This document shows, piece after piece, positions 30,707 through 43,744 of a stretch of 64,000 bases of DNA. This DNA is from Isoetes taiwanensis. Its lineage: Eukaryota; Streptophyta; Lycopodiopsida; Isoetales; Isoetaceae. The notes under the pieces were generated by a model. That model saw only the letters and a list, made by a program, of their open reading frames with translations. It made no database searches and was not told the DNA's origin. The stretch lies in assembly GCA_021234155.1 (NCBI GenBank), contig JAJEKV010000047.1, forward strand, positions 8,224,033 through 8,288,032. Direction: 5' to 3'. Made by a program: the position numbers and the translations under genes. How positions within the stretch are numbered: position 1 is the stretch's first letter; every line of letters begins with the position of its first letter.

Positions 30707-33700
30707 ATTTTGTTATTGAAATTGTCTAATGGCAGTATCATCAATATATTCGCTTTGCCTTCATGGATTTCAGCAGAGATAACGTTGCTTTATAAGGAGT
30801 GTGGGGCGGTAGTTAAATATACCTCTAAAGTAAAAAAATTAGAAAGACAGATCCAAAACTTATGCTCAAAATGTCACCCTAGTAAACATGTACCCGGCGC
30901 TTCCATGCATAAGGAGCAGCATAAATTTGTATGGGCCATCAAAAATGGATCTACTAAAGATTCTATTTAATATGATTATAGCATAAATTTGTATGGGCCT
31001 TCAAAAATGGATCTTCTAAAAATTTTAGTTAATATGATTATGGAATTCACCACCAAAATTTAATCGAATATTACACGTGTTCCAAGCGTTTTGGATATCA
31101 AAACTTGCACTTGTGAGTCTTGTTCTATAAGTTGCCAATCTTTTGTATCCTAGACCTTCGCACATAAATGTGTGCCCGGCGTTGTCGCGCATAAGTTTTG
31201 GATGCATCTTAAAGGCTTTGTGACATTCAACTTATCAAAAATTGGGATGCATCTTTAAGGCTTCACAATAGTAGAAACTTATCATCGATTCTACATATTG
31301 TTTATGGAATGCATCTTACCATTAGAACTTACTGGTTCTATATAATGTTTCTGGATTTATAGAGTTCACTTCGTTAATATTGTTGTTGGTAATAACAAAC
31401 TGATCTCACACTAAAAAAATGTGAAAGACACAAAATGGACTCTCAAGATTCAATTCAACTAACTCCGACATCTCTTCCTTTAGATATGAGCATAAAACAA
31501 ATGGATGCCCTAAGGCTAACTTTCAATTCACCCCTGGCAATTATGCCACAATAATGAAGGGCAACCTGATTTTTATTTTCTATTTCTCATTACTACAACA
31601 TCCTTAAAGGTATATAAGTCGAGTCATTGACATTAAAATTTAGGGCAACCTTATTGGCATGTTATCTAGTAAGTATACCTATAAGAAATTGGTGCTCTAA
31701 GCGTAAGAGGTGCCCTAAGTATAAACTAATGCCAAAAAAAATGTTACGGCCGTGAGGGGAAGCCCTCTAAAAACCTTTTTAATTAAGTAGATGAGGTTGC
31801 TAAGATTTGTTTAAATCTATACTGTGAACAATCTACCGTCCAAACCAAGTATAGATTAATGTCTATGGAAGGTTGATGTTCTAGAATTAGCATTTTGCAT
31901 TGTTGTTATTGTTATGGGGATTATAAGTTATTGTTGTTGGCGTTATCTTTGCGAGTGAATAAAACATTTATTTGTTGGAATTTTGTCTAAATGAACGGGA
32001 CATTTACTTTTAGAAAAATGTCAAGACACTTGGAATATATATAACAGGTGCAAAGTGTGAACATTGTAAGATCATTTGAAAATCTCAGGTCTGAGGTTAA
32101 AAATTATAAAATAAGATTGTTGTGCATATAGCATGTGGTAAATGCATTACCAGGCATAATTAGATTTCTACCTTTAACATGACCATTGAAACATCTTTCT
32201 TGAAATTGAAAGATATCGCACCAATTATGGAGCACATTGCTACAAAGTTTTAAGAATTATGTCTTGCATCAAATAATGGCATCTCCTCTCTAGTTTTTAG
32301 GATCTTTGTTTGTAAGAACGTGGCCAGAGTTCCTAAAGTAACAAGAGTCCCTAAAGTACAAATACAACATGAATAAAATTGACAACATGCTTGATATCTA
32401 AAGAAATCACATAACAAAAGTATAAGAATGCATATTTAAGTTTCACTGCTATGCAAGCTCTGCATTTTATCATAATGCATGCCATTATGCTCAGTCCACC
32501 TACAGTGAACAAAAGGAAAGAAGATTGCAATATTAGAGTGGTATCATATTTTTGCTTGCTATCACCGTAGGTCAAATAATTTGAAAAAAAAAACAAAAAA
32601 AAAAGGAAAAACATTAAGCTTCAATCAACTTCAAAATTACAGCCAGATTTGATGTCAATGTATGCTCTTTTTTCCTGCTCAAAAGTAAACAAAGAATTAG
32701 ATGGCTCGCGTAATGACATTAGGAATGTTTGAAACTTAGCATTGCCTCAAATATAGGCTACTGTTATATGCAATTAATTTGTAGCTAAACCCACAAATAT
32801 GAACCAACTTTTCTATTTGATGTTATGCAAATCCAAGCTACTGACAAACATATTGCTTTCTACAAAGCAGAATTTATAGAACAAAGCCTTCTGAACATGT
32901 AGATCTTTAGCATCACTCTTTTGATATAGGCAGGACATGAGTTAACTGTAACGACACAAATGAATGCCTAAATTATAGTTTCCAAGAAATGTGTGATGGG
33001 ATACCAAGACAACCATCAACTAAACGTAACAGATACAGACTCACCTTGAGAAGTCCATCCCAGCCAATTGCATGGCAAAGCCATTATGATCCTGCACCAC
33101 TATGATCCTGCACCACTGCACTCTTTGTTACTATATAAAGTCGCAATTTCCAAACTGAGTATCTGATTTCCATCTCTTAAATGATGCTGTCAAAAGCAAA
33201 TCCGGAGCTCCAAATAAGGCAAATCCAGAGCTTGAAATAAGGCAGTAAAAGGCCAGAGAGGTCAGGAAAGAAATGTGTTCCAACTATCCACTTCAATCCC
33301 CCTCAAGTCAGCTATGACATCATTGTATTCTTGCAACAGAAACAACAAATTAGCTTCCTAGGAAGATAATGTTGAACTGGAGATCATCACGTTAAGCATT
33401 GCTTTTTGAAGTGATTCACAACAATACAGAGAATTCCCCTACTTCACCAACATGGAGTACTATGTTTAACTGACCAATTGCAAGCTTATAATGATCCCTA
33501 TCATTGTACGGCTGGATATTCGAAGAAGATTAAGAAATTGAAGAAACATCTGTAACTCCAATTCTTACCAGAAGTTGGCAATAAGGTAAATCAAGTGGAG
33601 CAAGTTATGGAGCATCATTTCTAGATGAAGAGAAACCAGAGTTATGACATTGTAGCTGTGCCGTTAGAACAATTTGTATAACTCCAGGCCGTAATTCAAA

Positions 33701-35163
33701 GAGTAACTAAACTCAAGAATAACTTAACACACAAAATGTTGCCTGAAACGCAGAAACAGTTACAACTCAATACTAAAAATCTTCGTTTGGTGCAGAGAGG
33801 GATACTTCTACAGAGGGTAGAATAAAAACTTACAGATGGATGAAGGCTTTTTTCTGGTAATGTGACCCAAAGAAGCAAGTTGATCGAGCTTTAGTTATGG
33901 CGACAGCGTTGCCAGAGATTTTAGACATGTAGAGCTTCCATATTAATGAGTCCCTGAAGTTTCTGGAAAATGCAAGAGATGAGCAAACAGAAGTCTTCAA
34001 GCTAAAAAAAACAGATAAGATGCAGAGGATTTAGAGCGTTAGGATGTTAGGATGCACCTGCTCCAGCGATGGCACTGTAAAAAAATATATCTGACGGTTG
34101 TGGCGATTCAGAACAACTCATGAACATGCTGAGATTTTCCTAAGATTTAAACCGGCCATAATCAAAAGCGAGATCCACCACTCCTGGGGCGTTTCAAAAA
34201 ATCATATGATCATAACGCAAGGAAGATTTACACTGTTTTCATAGTATGAAATTAAGGAAAGAGTCAACCGATTCATTACAGCATAAAAAAATCCAAGCAA
34301 ATCTTGCAACAGCTAAGGAGTTTGAACCTTTGCAAGTTTCTACTGTTATCTCATGGCTGCCGCAAATGCTCTCACCTCCGTAACCTCAGATTCTTAAAGA
34401 GTTAAGCCCTGCAGCTTCTGTATCAGACCGTAAAGTTTTAAAAAAAGAAGAAGCTTTGCTTAGCCTAAAACCTTACCTTGAATGATCGCTCCAGTGGAAA
34501 CAACGATTTTGCAATCGGAATATTAAAGCAAACCAAGTGGCTCGTCCATGCATATTCTGTGTAAGACCCACAGCCAAGTAAAGAAAGAGTGTGGCTTTGC
34601 AATCATTTTTCTACCTTCTTAGTAGCAAAAACGAAATCTGAACTTGAAAGAATGATCCGAGATCTTCAGACCTTGCAGCAGTTTTGAGAACGTCACAAAC
34701 TCCGGCTCCATTTCTAGGGCTTAGAGCTGGATTCTTCCACAGTATGCAAGCAAAAAATCGCACCACAGCCTGCATGTCTTTTCTCCATGATTTCATATTT
34801 TGCCTTCATCGTGAGAAAAGCTGTGTAAAACAGTAACAAAAAATAAGTAATAACCTGTGCCTTTTTCTATAGCGATAGCTCTTCCTCCGGCCATGGCCGT
34901 TCCAGAATCCCCTGTTGAATTTTAGCTTGTTAGATTCCGCTTCCTAAACCCTAATGAATCCCTAAACAAATCCTAGACCACCGCCATCGGCCGCGCATGC
35001 CATTATCACACGGCGATTTGGCCCGAACGTCAGTCGTTCCATCAGAAACGTGGAAAAAAAAAATAACGTAAAGCAAGTGGTGGCCTTGCCGGAAAACCAT
35101 TTCTGGGTTCCAAATGTAACAGGCACACCGGCCTTACCGCCTGCCCCCAAAAACTTTAGATTG
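30707..35163. other. Non-coding AT-rich stretch
   Basis: No supported gene. It contains a 62-bp tandem duplication (GCATAAATTTGTATGGGCC at 30,919 and 30,981), the two short relatives of the CCCGGC repeat, a poly-A run at 32,583-32,604 and a doubled TATGATCCTGCACCAC near 33,087-33,118. All frames are short. Confidence 0.45.
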
Positions 35164-35303
35164 ACTAGTAAACGTGTGCCCGGCGTTTCCGGGCTAATGT
35201 CTTGGCTTGTATTTTTACTTGGCCTTTAACATTCTTTTTGCAACTTGCGACAACGCTACAGGTTGATGCTTGCAAGAATGGACATGGTTTACATTTGTAA
35301 TTA
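35164..35303 (+). repeat. Second copy of the CCCGGC dispersed repeat
   Basis: Begins ACTAGTAAACGTGTGCCCGG like 30,581 and matches it along most of its length, ending near GGACATGGTTTACATTTGTA. Same orientation as the first copy, 4.6 kb apart. Confidence 0.65.
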
Positions 35304-38300
35304 TGGTTCATCACTCGCATATGGTGACCTCAACATAATCCCATATATAGGCGTACCTCAAGGAGGCAAAAAATCTCCTCCCAAAACAACAATGAATCAG
35401 AGTTATTTATCAAGTGCTTCATAGACATGTTGATGCATCACCTCATCCCATATAATCATATTAGTCTCTATTGTCAACTTTGTCAGCTCGGACTGCTATG
35501 GGATATTGCAAGTTGATGTTTCATCTATGTTTTTCTGCATCTTGAACATTGAATAGGGAGTGCGTCTGCCCTTGCCTGGTTGAGTGTTGGTCGGCCTATG
35601 CAAGGGTTTTATGAGAGTGTGATATTTTGCTCGGGCTTTGCTCGAGCAGTCCTCGGGCTAGAAGTGTGAGGGTTTTAACAAAAAGTGTTATTTTGTTTTT
35701 GCAATGTTCGTGCATATGAGGGCAAGTTGATAAGTACCGACAAGAACATTTGAAAAGAAAATTCTTGCCACTAAAAATCGCTTAGCAAAACAAACATCCT
35801 AATGTAGAACCACCTCTTAAGATAACCCTTGTTGTGGAACATTGGAATATTCTCGGTGACAACTATAGAACCTCACATCAAACATTCTCCAAAAATAGCT
35901 TTTTGGGAACTCTACATGGCATATGCTCAAGGAGAGGGCATTTAAGATTACCGTACTCGCCACTGGGGACAATCAAGGTCACCATATAAAGATTACCTTA
36001 TTCACCCACCATGATGAAATCCCATGATAGTTTGAAGGTTAGAATATCTAATAACACAAATATCCAATACGTTTAAGATGTGGTGGGATAACAATCACAA
36101 AGGACTTCTTGTAAGATAAGTAGGAACATTGAAATATTCTCGCCAAAAGCTTCATTTTTTAGTTTGTAAAGCTGGCATCATCCATGAGCTGCTCTGAAAC
36201 TAATCAGATTGCTCATATATGTTATGATATCCACCATGAAGGAAATATATGATTCTTCATCTCTACTAATCATTCACCACCATATTATAATACTTGCTTA
36301 TAAAAAGACACAACCTCTAATACCTTGGGATATCCATATACCTATAGTTCTAGATCAATGTTGTAATAGCTCTAAATGTTTGAATAGATATGTAGTTATA
36401 TGAGGCTTAGAGCTCGAAAGTTTAATGCTTGAATAAGGATTGCTCTCCTTCTCTTGCCACAAATTAACCATTGTATTGCATGGATCTGCATCCCCGCAAC
36501 ACAGAATAAAATACATATATCAATATTTTTTCCTTCACAAAATTAAATGTGTAGCCGTCAACATGGGGACACACATCCCACTCTCATAAGACATGATTGA
36601 TAGCTCTCATGATTGACGTTACAAAAATAGAAAACCCAGCTAAAACGATAGTTGTTGCATATTCTTCGACTACACCGCAGAAGAAGATTCAGTGCAAGAT
36701 AACTTGTAAAGAACAAAATTGATAAAGATGCACAGCTCAATATAGATGGCATGGCTTACCTTGTCATCCAAGCAGCAATGTATGGTGGTTTTGTAATTTA
36801 GTTGCCAGGTCTTGTACTGGAAATAAATGCCCTGCAACATGGTCTGCAAACAAAGTGCAATTTGCTTGTAGAGATGCCCTTGCAACATGGGCCACAGTGC
36901 AAAAAAAGAAGCATGTATTTTATTCTCAATATTGCATTGATGGAGAAATGCCAGATGTGAATCAACAGCCCCTCCAGGAAACATATTTGGTGGACCAAGC
37001 AGTGTTGATCACTCTTTTTTTTTATTCAAGATTCAATTGGTTTTGCCTTTAATCAAATGTCCTTTTTCAGCCAGGGGCATAGAACAACTTGTAAGAAATT
37101 GAAAATTACTTTATAACCGTATCTAATATACAGGCCCGTCATTTTGTCTTCATTTGAACTTAGTTCGCTCATGGTGAGAGACACTTTTGACAATCTTGAA
37201 ATGCCAAGCCATATTATCTCAAATGCAGCATTATATACGTTTCCTCAGAGTAACAAATTCCAATGATCCTGCATTAGATTAAACCTGCATGCAGATATGA
37301 GAACAGATAACATGACTGTGTGCTAACCTAACAATTTGGCATTTGCAATTGATGGACGCTTTTTTAGATAGACCCATTTTCAAATATAAAAAAAATCAAT
37401 ATAGGAATCTCTGAAAAGAAAAAAGACTCTTAAAATGATAAACATGAGACTCTGCCAGTCATGGTGTACAACTTGCTATTCAAGAAGGCTATATAATTCT
37501 GCATATAATGGATTTGACAACAAAGCATAACAGAATCTTCAACTACTTAAGACCATAAAAAAGCAAGCACACTCAAAGTCCATTTTTTCTTCTTTTATCC
37601 ATAAATACAATGTAATAAAACACTCGTTAGTACCTGTATATGAGAGTTATAATGGATGCCATCACCCATGGATCTCCACAATCCTCCAATGAAGCAAGCA
37701 CACTGGAATTCAGAAAATGAATTTAAAAAGCTAAAACGAAAATGATCATGAAATTTACCTTCAAATAGAACATTCATTTGATTTTGCCCTGACAAATATG
37801 AATGCACAGATAAAAGAAACCTGCGTAACTGCAATAAGCAGAATTGTTAGAATTCCCATTCAAACATGTCAAGTTTCAGAAAAGTATAATTCACCCATGA
37901 AGTCCCAAGATATCAAAAAGATCTCAGACGTGAGAGTTTAGAAAAATGTCAATAACTATTCTATTTGCTTGATAGGTGCAGCCAGAGTTATACTTTTGAA
38001 TGTGCCTTCTAATCACTAACAACAGGAGACAAATAACTTTACGCTAGAGTGCTATGCTTGGACCTGCAAAGGCCAAGGAAAAATGAGTCCATCGATGCTC
38101 AAAGGACTGGCATATCGTCATCAATACATTACCAGCAATAGAAGGGAGCTGGTTAGGTGCATTGGGCCAAGAGAAGATATTCTGGGATGCTCTTCTATTC
38201 ATCAAAGTTCATAAGCTGCTTGGAGGGGAAGGATATGGCTAAAATGATATGATTTAAAGGCACATGCTATCATTTTCCATGGTAAAGGAAAAAGATTTTA

Positions 38301-39240
38301 CTTGCATGGAGCAAATCATATGTCTGTCGACATATTGAAAAAGGTCCACTTGCATTTGCAAAATACAGATCTTTATTTACCTTGATCCTCTTTACGCTGC
38401 CTACTCCAGCAATTCGTCTGTAAAAAAAGATGACCAAATGTTGTCTGTTTGCAGGCAATGTCTCAAGCTTCCCTTAGCAACAGTTCTGTTGCAATACCTG
38501 TGAAGAAAGATTCCCCCTCAGCAATGATTCTGCTGCACAACACCAACTGCCCAAGAACCCAATCTACTGATCCCTCCCTGCAGATTGACGGATTCCTTCT
38601 ACGGATTTATAATATCCTCCAATGCAAAATCCTTCAGAACCTCCTGCTAGTTTCGGATGTATATGCCTGCAAAAAAACATTACTTGAGCTTAAGGCGAAG
38701 GAGAAGGTCTGCTGCCGGACTAAAGAACGATTCTTGCAAGGGCCTCTATCCAAACTTGGTTTGTTTCTACAGAAACGGCCAGCAAAATGAAATACCTGTT
38801 AAACAGAGTTAAAAATCTGAGCAAAAGCCATTCTGCTTTTCAAGCAAAGCTCCAAATGCATACCTGGAAGGATTGTTCCTGGACAATACCAGTTTCTATT
38901 TCTGATAAATTCCATCCCTGTAAGAGGTCTGCGCCTTTGCTTGCAAATAAAAGAACAGTGAAAGAAGGGACGGAAATTTTTTACCTCAAGCAACTTCGCT
39001 GGGCGCCAAAGAATCCGATGAAGCAACTTAGCTGGTCGCCAGAATCCGCTAGAGGAAGAATTTGAATGCACATTATAGAGTTAGATTTGGATGAGAAAGG
39101 TTCTTCTACTTGCAAATAAGCCGTCCAGTACCTTAGTGGTCTGATTTATCCAGATTAGGAACTAAAAAAATCGAGAAAGAAGATCTGTATACTGCTTTTA
39201 GCATGTGTTGCAAGATTCCTTTGCTTAAGTTTACCTTAAG
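35304..39240. other. Non-coding, no gene recognised
   Basis: Open frames are at most 115 codons, without motifs. The plus-strand frames at 38,449-39,065 are biased by repeated GCAAAAxC and TTCTGC words and I do not call them. A T-run lies at 37,012-37,024. Confidence 0.4.
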
Positions 39241-39385
39241 ATTCCTTGACGCTTTACTTGCTTGCTTGCCGACTTCTGCTTCCTTGCTTGCTTACTTTGC
39301 TTGCTTGCCGACCTCTGCTTGCCTGCCTCTTCAACGACCTGTACTTGCCAACCTCTTCAACGACCTCTGCTTGCCGACCTCTGGT
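39241..39385. repeat. GCTTGCCGACCTCTGCTTGC minisatellite
   Basis: Irregular repetition of CTTGCTTGCCGACCTCTG and CCTCTTCAACGACCTCTG blocks of about 17-24 bp. Confidence 0.8.
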
Positions 39386-41374
39386 TGCAAAAAAAGGTAT
39401 TTCTTGAAATGATTTTACCTCAGAAAGAAATGCCGGGAAGAAATGCTGCCCTCAGAAAGAAATTCTGCTACACCGATTGCCCTCAGGAAGGAATGCTGCT
39501 TGCACCGATTGCTCTCAAAAATAATGGTAGTCGGAGGAGAATCCAGTATTATTATGGCAGGCAGAGCTGCCGTTTCACAGAGAAGAGTGGAGGCTAACAA
39601 AGAGCCGGAAATTTGCGGAGAACTCTGCCGGAAAGAAAAAAATACCCCAAAAGTCACGCTTTCGCCGGAAATTGATGCTTTTGCCGGAAATTGACGCTTT
39701 TTCCGGCGTCACTCCGGCGTGAGCCAGAATCCCCAAAAACTTTTTAAGTAAGTAGATTCCTATTATCGTTTTTTGCTTGTATTATTGTTTTTTGGCCGTC
39801 CAATGACGGCACCTTCCATGAGAATATGCTTTGGGGTAATCCAGCCGCAGTGTCTTGAATGATCGTGGGTCAAATTAACCCCATAAAATAGGAGGACAAA
39901 TTGCTCTCAAACCATTGTCTAAATCAAAAATACACGTGGGTTGATCTTTTGCTTACTCCTTGCAAGCGCTTTTATGATTCTGTGAGGCACCTACAGACAG
40001 CTTTAATGCCAAGGGGAAATATCCTCCAGAGCTTATGAGAAATAGGAATTTAATTCTCCCTTCCAAAACATGTCTTGAGGTAAGGTCGTTGAATGCTTCA
40101 AAATAAATATATTCTTTTCACGTAAACTATTGCCCCGCTTTGGCTATTCGACTTCGTGGTTATAAGTTAATGCCCGTTTTGGTGCCCGTGATTAATTCCA
40201 ACGCACCTTGGTTATCCTCCAGAACCGGACAGAGCCGAAATCTGAAGCAACAAAAATACAAAATATTTGAGTCATCCCATAGCATTTCAATCCACAAAAT
40301 TGGCGCGTAAAACTCATCGAAAATGGGATTGCGGCAAATCACATGTCGATATGGCAAATAGCAATAGAATTCAAATTCAATCAGAATGAAAGTCGAATTG
40401 AATCGGCTTTCGACTATTGGCGGGGCGCGACTCCAATCTAAATTGGGCGAGAAATTTTGAAGGGCATCAACCGCCCAGAGTGAATAGCCCAAAGCAACCC
40501 CGTAAAAACAAGGCTTCAAATTGCACGATCACTTGCCCGCAAAAAGAGCGGGGGCTTGGGTTGGGCGGGATTCTTCACCAATAGGGTCGGATGTTGCAAA
40601 TAGAGCGCTTTGTTTGCCCAATGAATCTTACATATTGTTGTTCCGCCAAAGTTCGAATGAATTGGGCCATGCCACAATCGCCCTCTAGTTGGATTCAAAA
40701 GAGAAAGAGCAAAAGACTACAAAATTCACAGACTAGTGCTGCTGTATTAATGGGCAGATCCACTATGCTTGATAGTGCACAAGAGCAAGCCGTCTCACCT
40801 GATAATGTTTGCAAGCGTTAGGCCCAACCCAACCTGCACTTCCAACCATCTCCGGCCAGACGGTTCGGCCCTCAACCCGCCACACCAATGTTCCTAATTG
40901 GCAAGCCCATGGTCGCTACCATCCCGGTCCGGCCCGTCTGCGAACTCTTATCCCCGATTCGACCTTCCGACAACGCCAGAATCACGGCTTCTTCCCTAAC
41001 CGAGTTGCCCGGTACGACTTTCTACCTTTCCAGCTACGAATACAGTAAAAAACAATTAACAATTTTAAGTTATAAATATACGGAAGTTGATCGTGCACAC
41101 ATTATAGATTCCGAGGGGTAGAGATATTTAAAGAGAAGAGTTATTGCAATTCTTTTATGTGTATCTGTGTGTTGGGGTCTTTAACATTTAGCAGGGTTAG
41201 TTAGAAATTTGAAATTAGACTAGCTAACAAGCTTAATCAAATCCTATACATACCTATCGGTTTCACATTAAAACCCATTTATTTTCCAATTTTAAACATG
41301 CTTATCGGATTTCACATTAAAAGTAAGTTATTTCTCAATTTTAAGCAAAAATTTAGGCTGAGGTCGTCATATCA
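39386..41374. other. Non-coding, with short degenerate repeats
   Basis: At 39,415-39,530 GAAAGAAATGC...TGCCCTCAG blocks recur, and at 39,655-39,715 GCCGGAAATTGA repeats. The minus strand near 40,200 reads LEDNQGALEL, recalling copia RNase H, but surrounding residues do not fit. Frames at 40,809-41,121 have no motif. Confidence 0.4.
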
Positions 41375-41545
41375 TACTCTAACCTCGTCATCTCCTTGGA
41401 TCCTATCTCCTTTCCCGTACTCTGACCTCTCATCTCTCATCTCTCATGGACTTTCTAAACTTTTGGATCCTATCCTTTCCCATATTCTAACCTCGTCATC
41501 TTCCATGGACTTTTTGAACTCTTGGATCCTATCTTCTTTTCCATG
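41375..41545. repeat. Three-copy imperfect repeat (CTTGGATCCTATC)
   Basis: Blocks reading TAACCTCGTCATCTCC...TTGGATCCTATCTCCTTTCC recur three times with a spacing of about 70 bp. Confidence 0.75.
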
Positions 41546-42639
41546 ACCATTGATTAGTATAATAATAATCGAATGCAAAGGAATGAGTTGACATTCATGA
41601 AAATACCAAATATTAGCTATGAAACATGCATATTTATCCCAAAATGGTATGACATACCCTCAGAGATAAGCTAAGAAAGTTCAAGTTGTGTTTGAGGGTG
41701 ATGTCACCCTTCAAATATTAGTCTGGAAAACACTCATCAAGATTGATTACTAGACAAAATGTCTTTAGAGCCGAGCGGGTTATCTTCTATGATTTGGAAG
41801 ATGGGAGTATATGGAGAATCTACACCGCCTGCAAGTTTCTAAAAGGAACCTGGGGAGGGTGCCCTTGAAGCACTCGCTTCATAAGAGGTTAACTCTCCCC
41901 TCTAGGCCAGCAGGCCGAGCGTATTAGTTTTCATGATTTGTAAGAATAAAATAGAACTGAATTGAATTGAATGGTTTTTATCCTTCACGGAGATCAATCG
42001 GCCTATAGGAGTCAATAAAAGATCGCAACAGACTTATTATAGCTAGGGTTAAAAGACCCTCGCCCCAAAAGATTTTCGAGGGAAAAACCATGGCAGTAAT
42101 AAGGGCGTTGTCAAACTGTACAAATGTACATATCATGAAATATATATACAGGTCAGCTAAGTGTCCGAGGACATAGCTGATCCCACACATCCATGACCTC
42201 TGGGGAGGTATGATCCCAGCATCCGTACTGAAGCCATGCACTGTATCACATGTAGCAGCTAGCTAGACCTAATCAACTCGGCATAGCATGCCTGGATACT
42301 GGACAGCTCTCGACGGTATGGCATTCATCCTCAACATGTGACGCTCCCTGGACCAATACGATGCTCCCATCATATAAATACGAGAAATTCCCCTCCCATG
42401 ACAATTCGATCACCACGAAAAGGCCCTTCGTTTGACATGGATCACTTGGGATAGCCAAGTGTCCAAGTGAAGGGCACGAAGGTGTCATTCGTCCCACGCC
42501 TTCTATGGGAAATCCTATATAGCGAAAGTGTACATACATGTTAGCACCTAGCAACGATATATATAAACAAGAAAATTAATACGTCCTACGGCATATTGTT
42601 CCAGTTTTAGCATGTTCTTACGGTGTAAGGCCCTATAGT
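41546..42639. other. No gene seen
   Basis: Two minus-strand frames of 87 and 93 codons (41,978-42,241 and 42,273-42,554) lack motifs and codon-level support. Nothing else noted. Confidence 0.45.
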
Positions 42640-43150
42640 GCTCTAGATAACCAATGATTCTACTGAGATTCTCCTAGATTCTCTTATAATTTTCTATTTT
42701 AATTGAGGTGCTTACCCATGAGCATTTAAAACCTTCTAAAATAATCTATTTTGGATCTGTGCAACATTTTTAAAACATTTTCTATTTTTATACTAAGGCG
42801 CTTACCTTGAGCATCTAGAATATTTTTTTTTTCAAGATTTATATTGTACACCTTTATTATGAAACATTTTAGAACATTCTATTGTCGCTTTTTGCAAAAT
42901 CTTAAAAAAACTCTAAGATTTCATCAAGATTTTCTTAGATTCCCTTAGATATTATAAAGATTCCCTTAGATTCAATTAGATTTTAAGAGATTCCATTAGA
43001 CTTGTATATTTTCCTAGCTTCTCTTACAATTTATGAGATTTCCTTATATTCCCTTCAATTCTTCTAGATTCCCTTACATTCTAGAAATTTCTAGAACATT
43101 TTAGAACTTTCTGGAACATTTTGAAAGTTTCAAAACATCCTACAATATTA
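42640..43150. repeat. Degenerate AGATTCCCTTAGATT-type array
   Basis: Loose repetition of AGATTCCCTTAGATT, CTAGATTCCCTTACATT and TTCTAGAACATTTTAGAAC words, with two larger blocks (GAGGTGCTTACCCATGAGCAT and AAGGCGCTTACCTTGAGCAT) about 80 bp apart. Confidence 0.6.
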
Positions 43151-43221
43151 TAGTCTATTTTATCTTAATTAGAACATTACCCTTAAGTATATTTGAAACA
43201 TAATTTTTTCATAGAATTAAT

Positions 43222-43283
43222 GCTTGGTCTGGTGGTTAGAGTGAGGGGTTTGGGGGGTTGAGGACCTGGGTTCGAATCCCCCC
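43222..43283 (+). other. tRNA-related pol III head, probable SINE
   Basis: An A-box-like TGGTCTGGTGG (43,225) and a perfect B box GGTTCGAATCC (43,269) are spaced 44 bases apart, as in tRNA genes. A proper acceptor stem is not formed and an A-rich tail (CATAAAAAAATTTAAAAG) follows. This points to a tRNA-derived SINE rather than a working tRNA. Confidence 0.6.
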
Positions 43284-43396
43284 AATAACATAAAAAAATT
43301 TAAAAGCCTTTCTTTAAGGAACGAGCATTCAATATGAGCCTTAGGATCTTAGACTCGATCAACGATCAAGATCTCACCATATAAAAGCAATATAAG

Positions 43397-43616
43397 CCGT
43401 AGGATCTATTACATATAATTCCCAAAGCCACTTGGACCGTAAGATGTGTCCCCAAGCCACGTGAGCCATCGGATCGCGGACTGACGGTCAGGATCAGATC
43501 AATCTGGACCGTAGGACCGTAGTACACATATTATATGTAAACTCCCAAGCCATCTGGGCCGTAGGATATGTCCCAAAGCCACATGAGCCATCGGATCTCG
43601 AACGGACGGTCGGATA
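43397..43616. repeat. Two-copy direct repeat, 112-bp period
   Basis: CCGTAGGATC/CCGTAGGACC starts, CCAAGCCACGTGAGCCATCG and ACGGTC(A/G)G blocks are shared by copies at 43,397 and 43,509. Confidence 0.8.
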
Positions 43617-43744
43617 AGCGCGAAACATAAGAATATATATAGATCAGATATAAATAATATGCCACCACGAAGGGTGGCCCATCCATCAACAAGAGGACAT
43701 CACATAATATCAATATACATAAGAATGCATCATAAATGAGGGTT

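Noticed and set aside
34962-35150. Minus-strand 62-codon ORF with ATG
   Set aside because: Short, no motif, no splice partners; lies next to a dispersed repeat.
38449-39065. Plus-strand frames of 113 and 92 codons
   Set aside because: No motif or plausible start context; the sequence consists of degenerate short repeats shared with the flanks.
40160-40519. Copia RNase H-like peptide LEDNQGALEL on the minus strand
   Set aside because: The short match is suggestive, but upstream and downstream residues do not fit the domain in any frame and no other copia motif is near.
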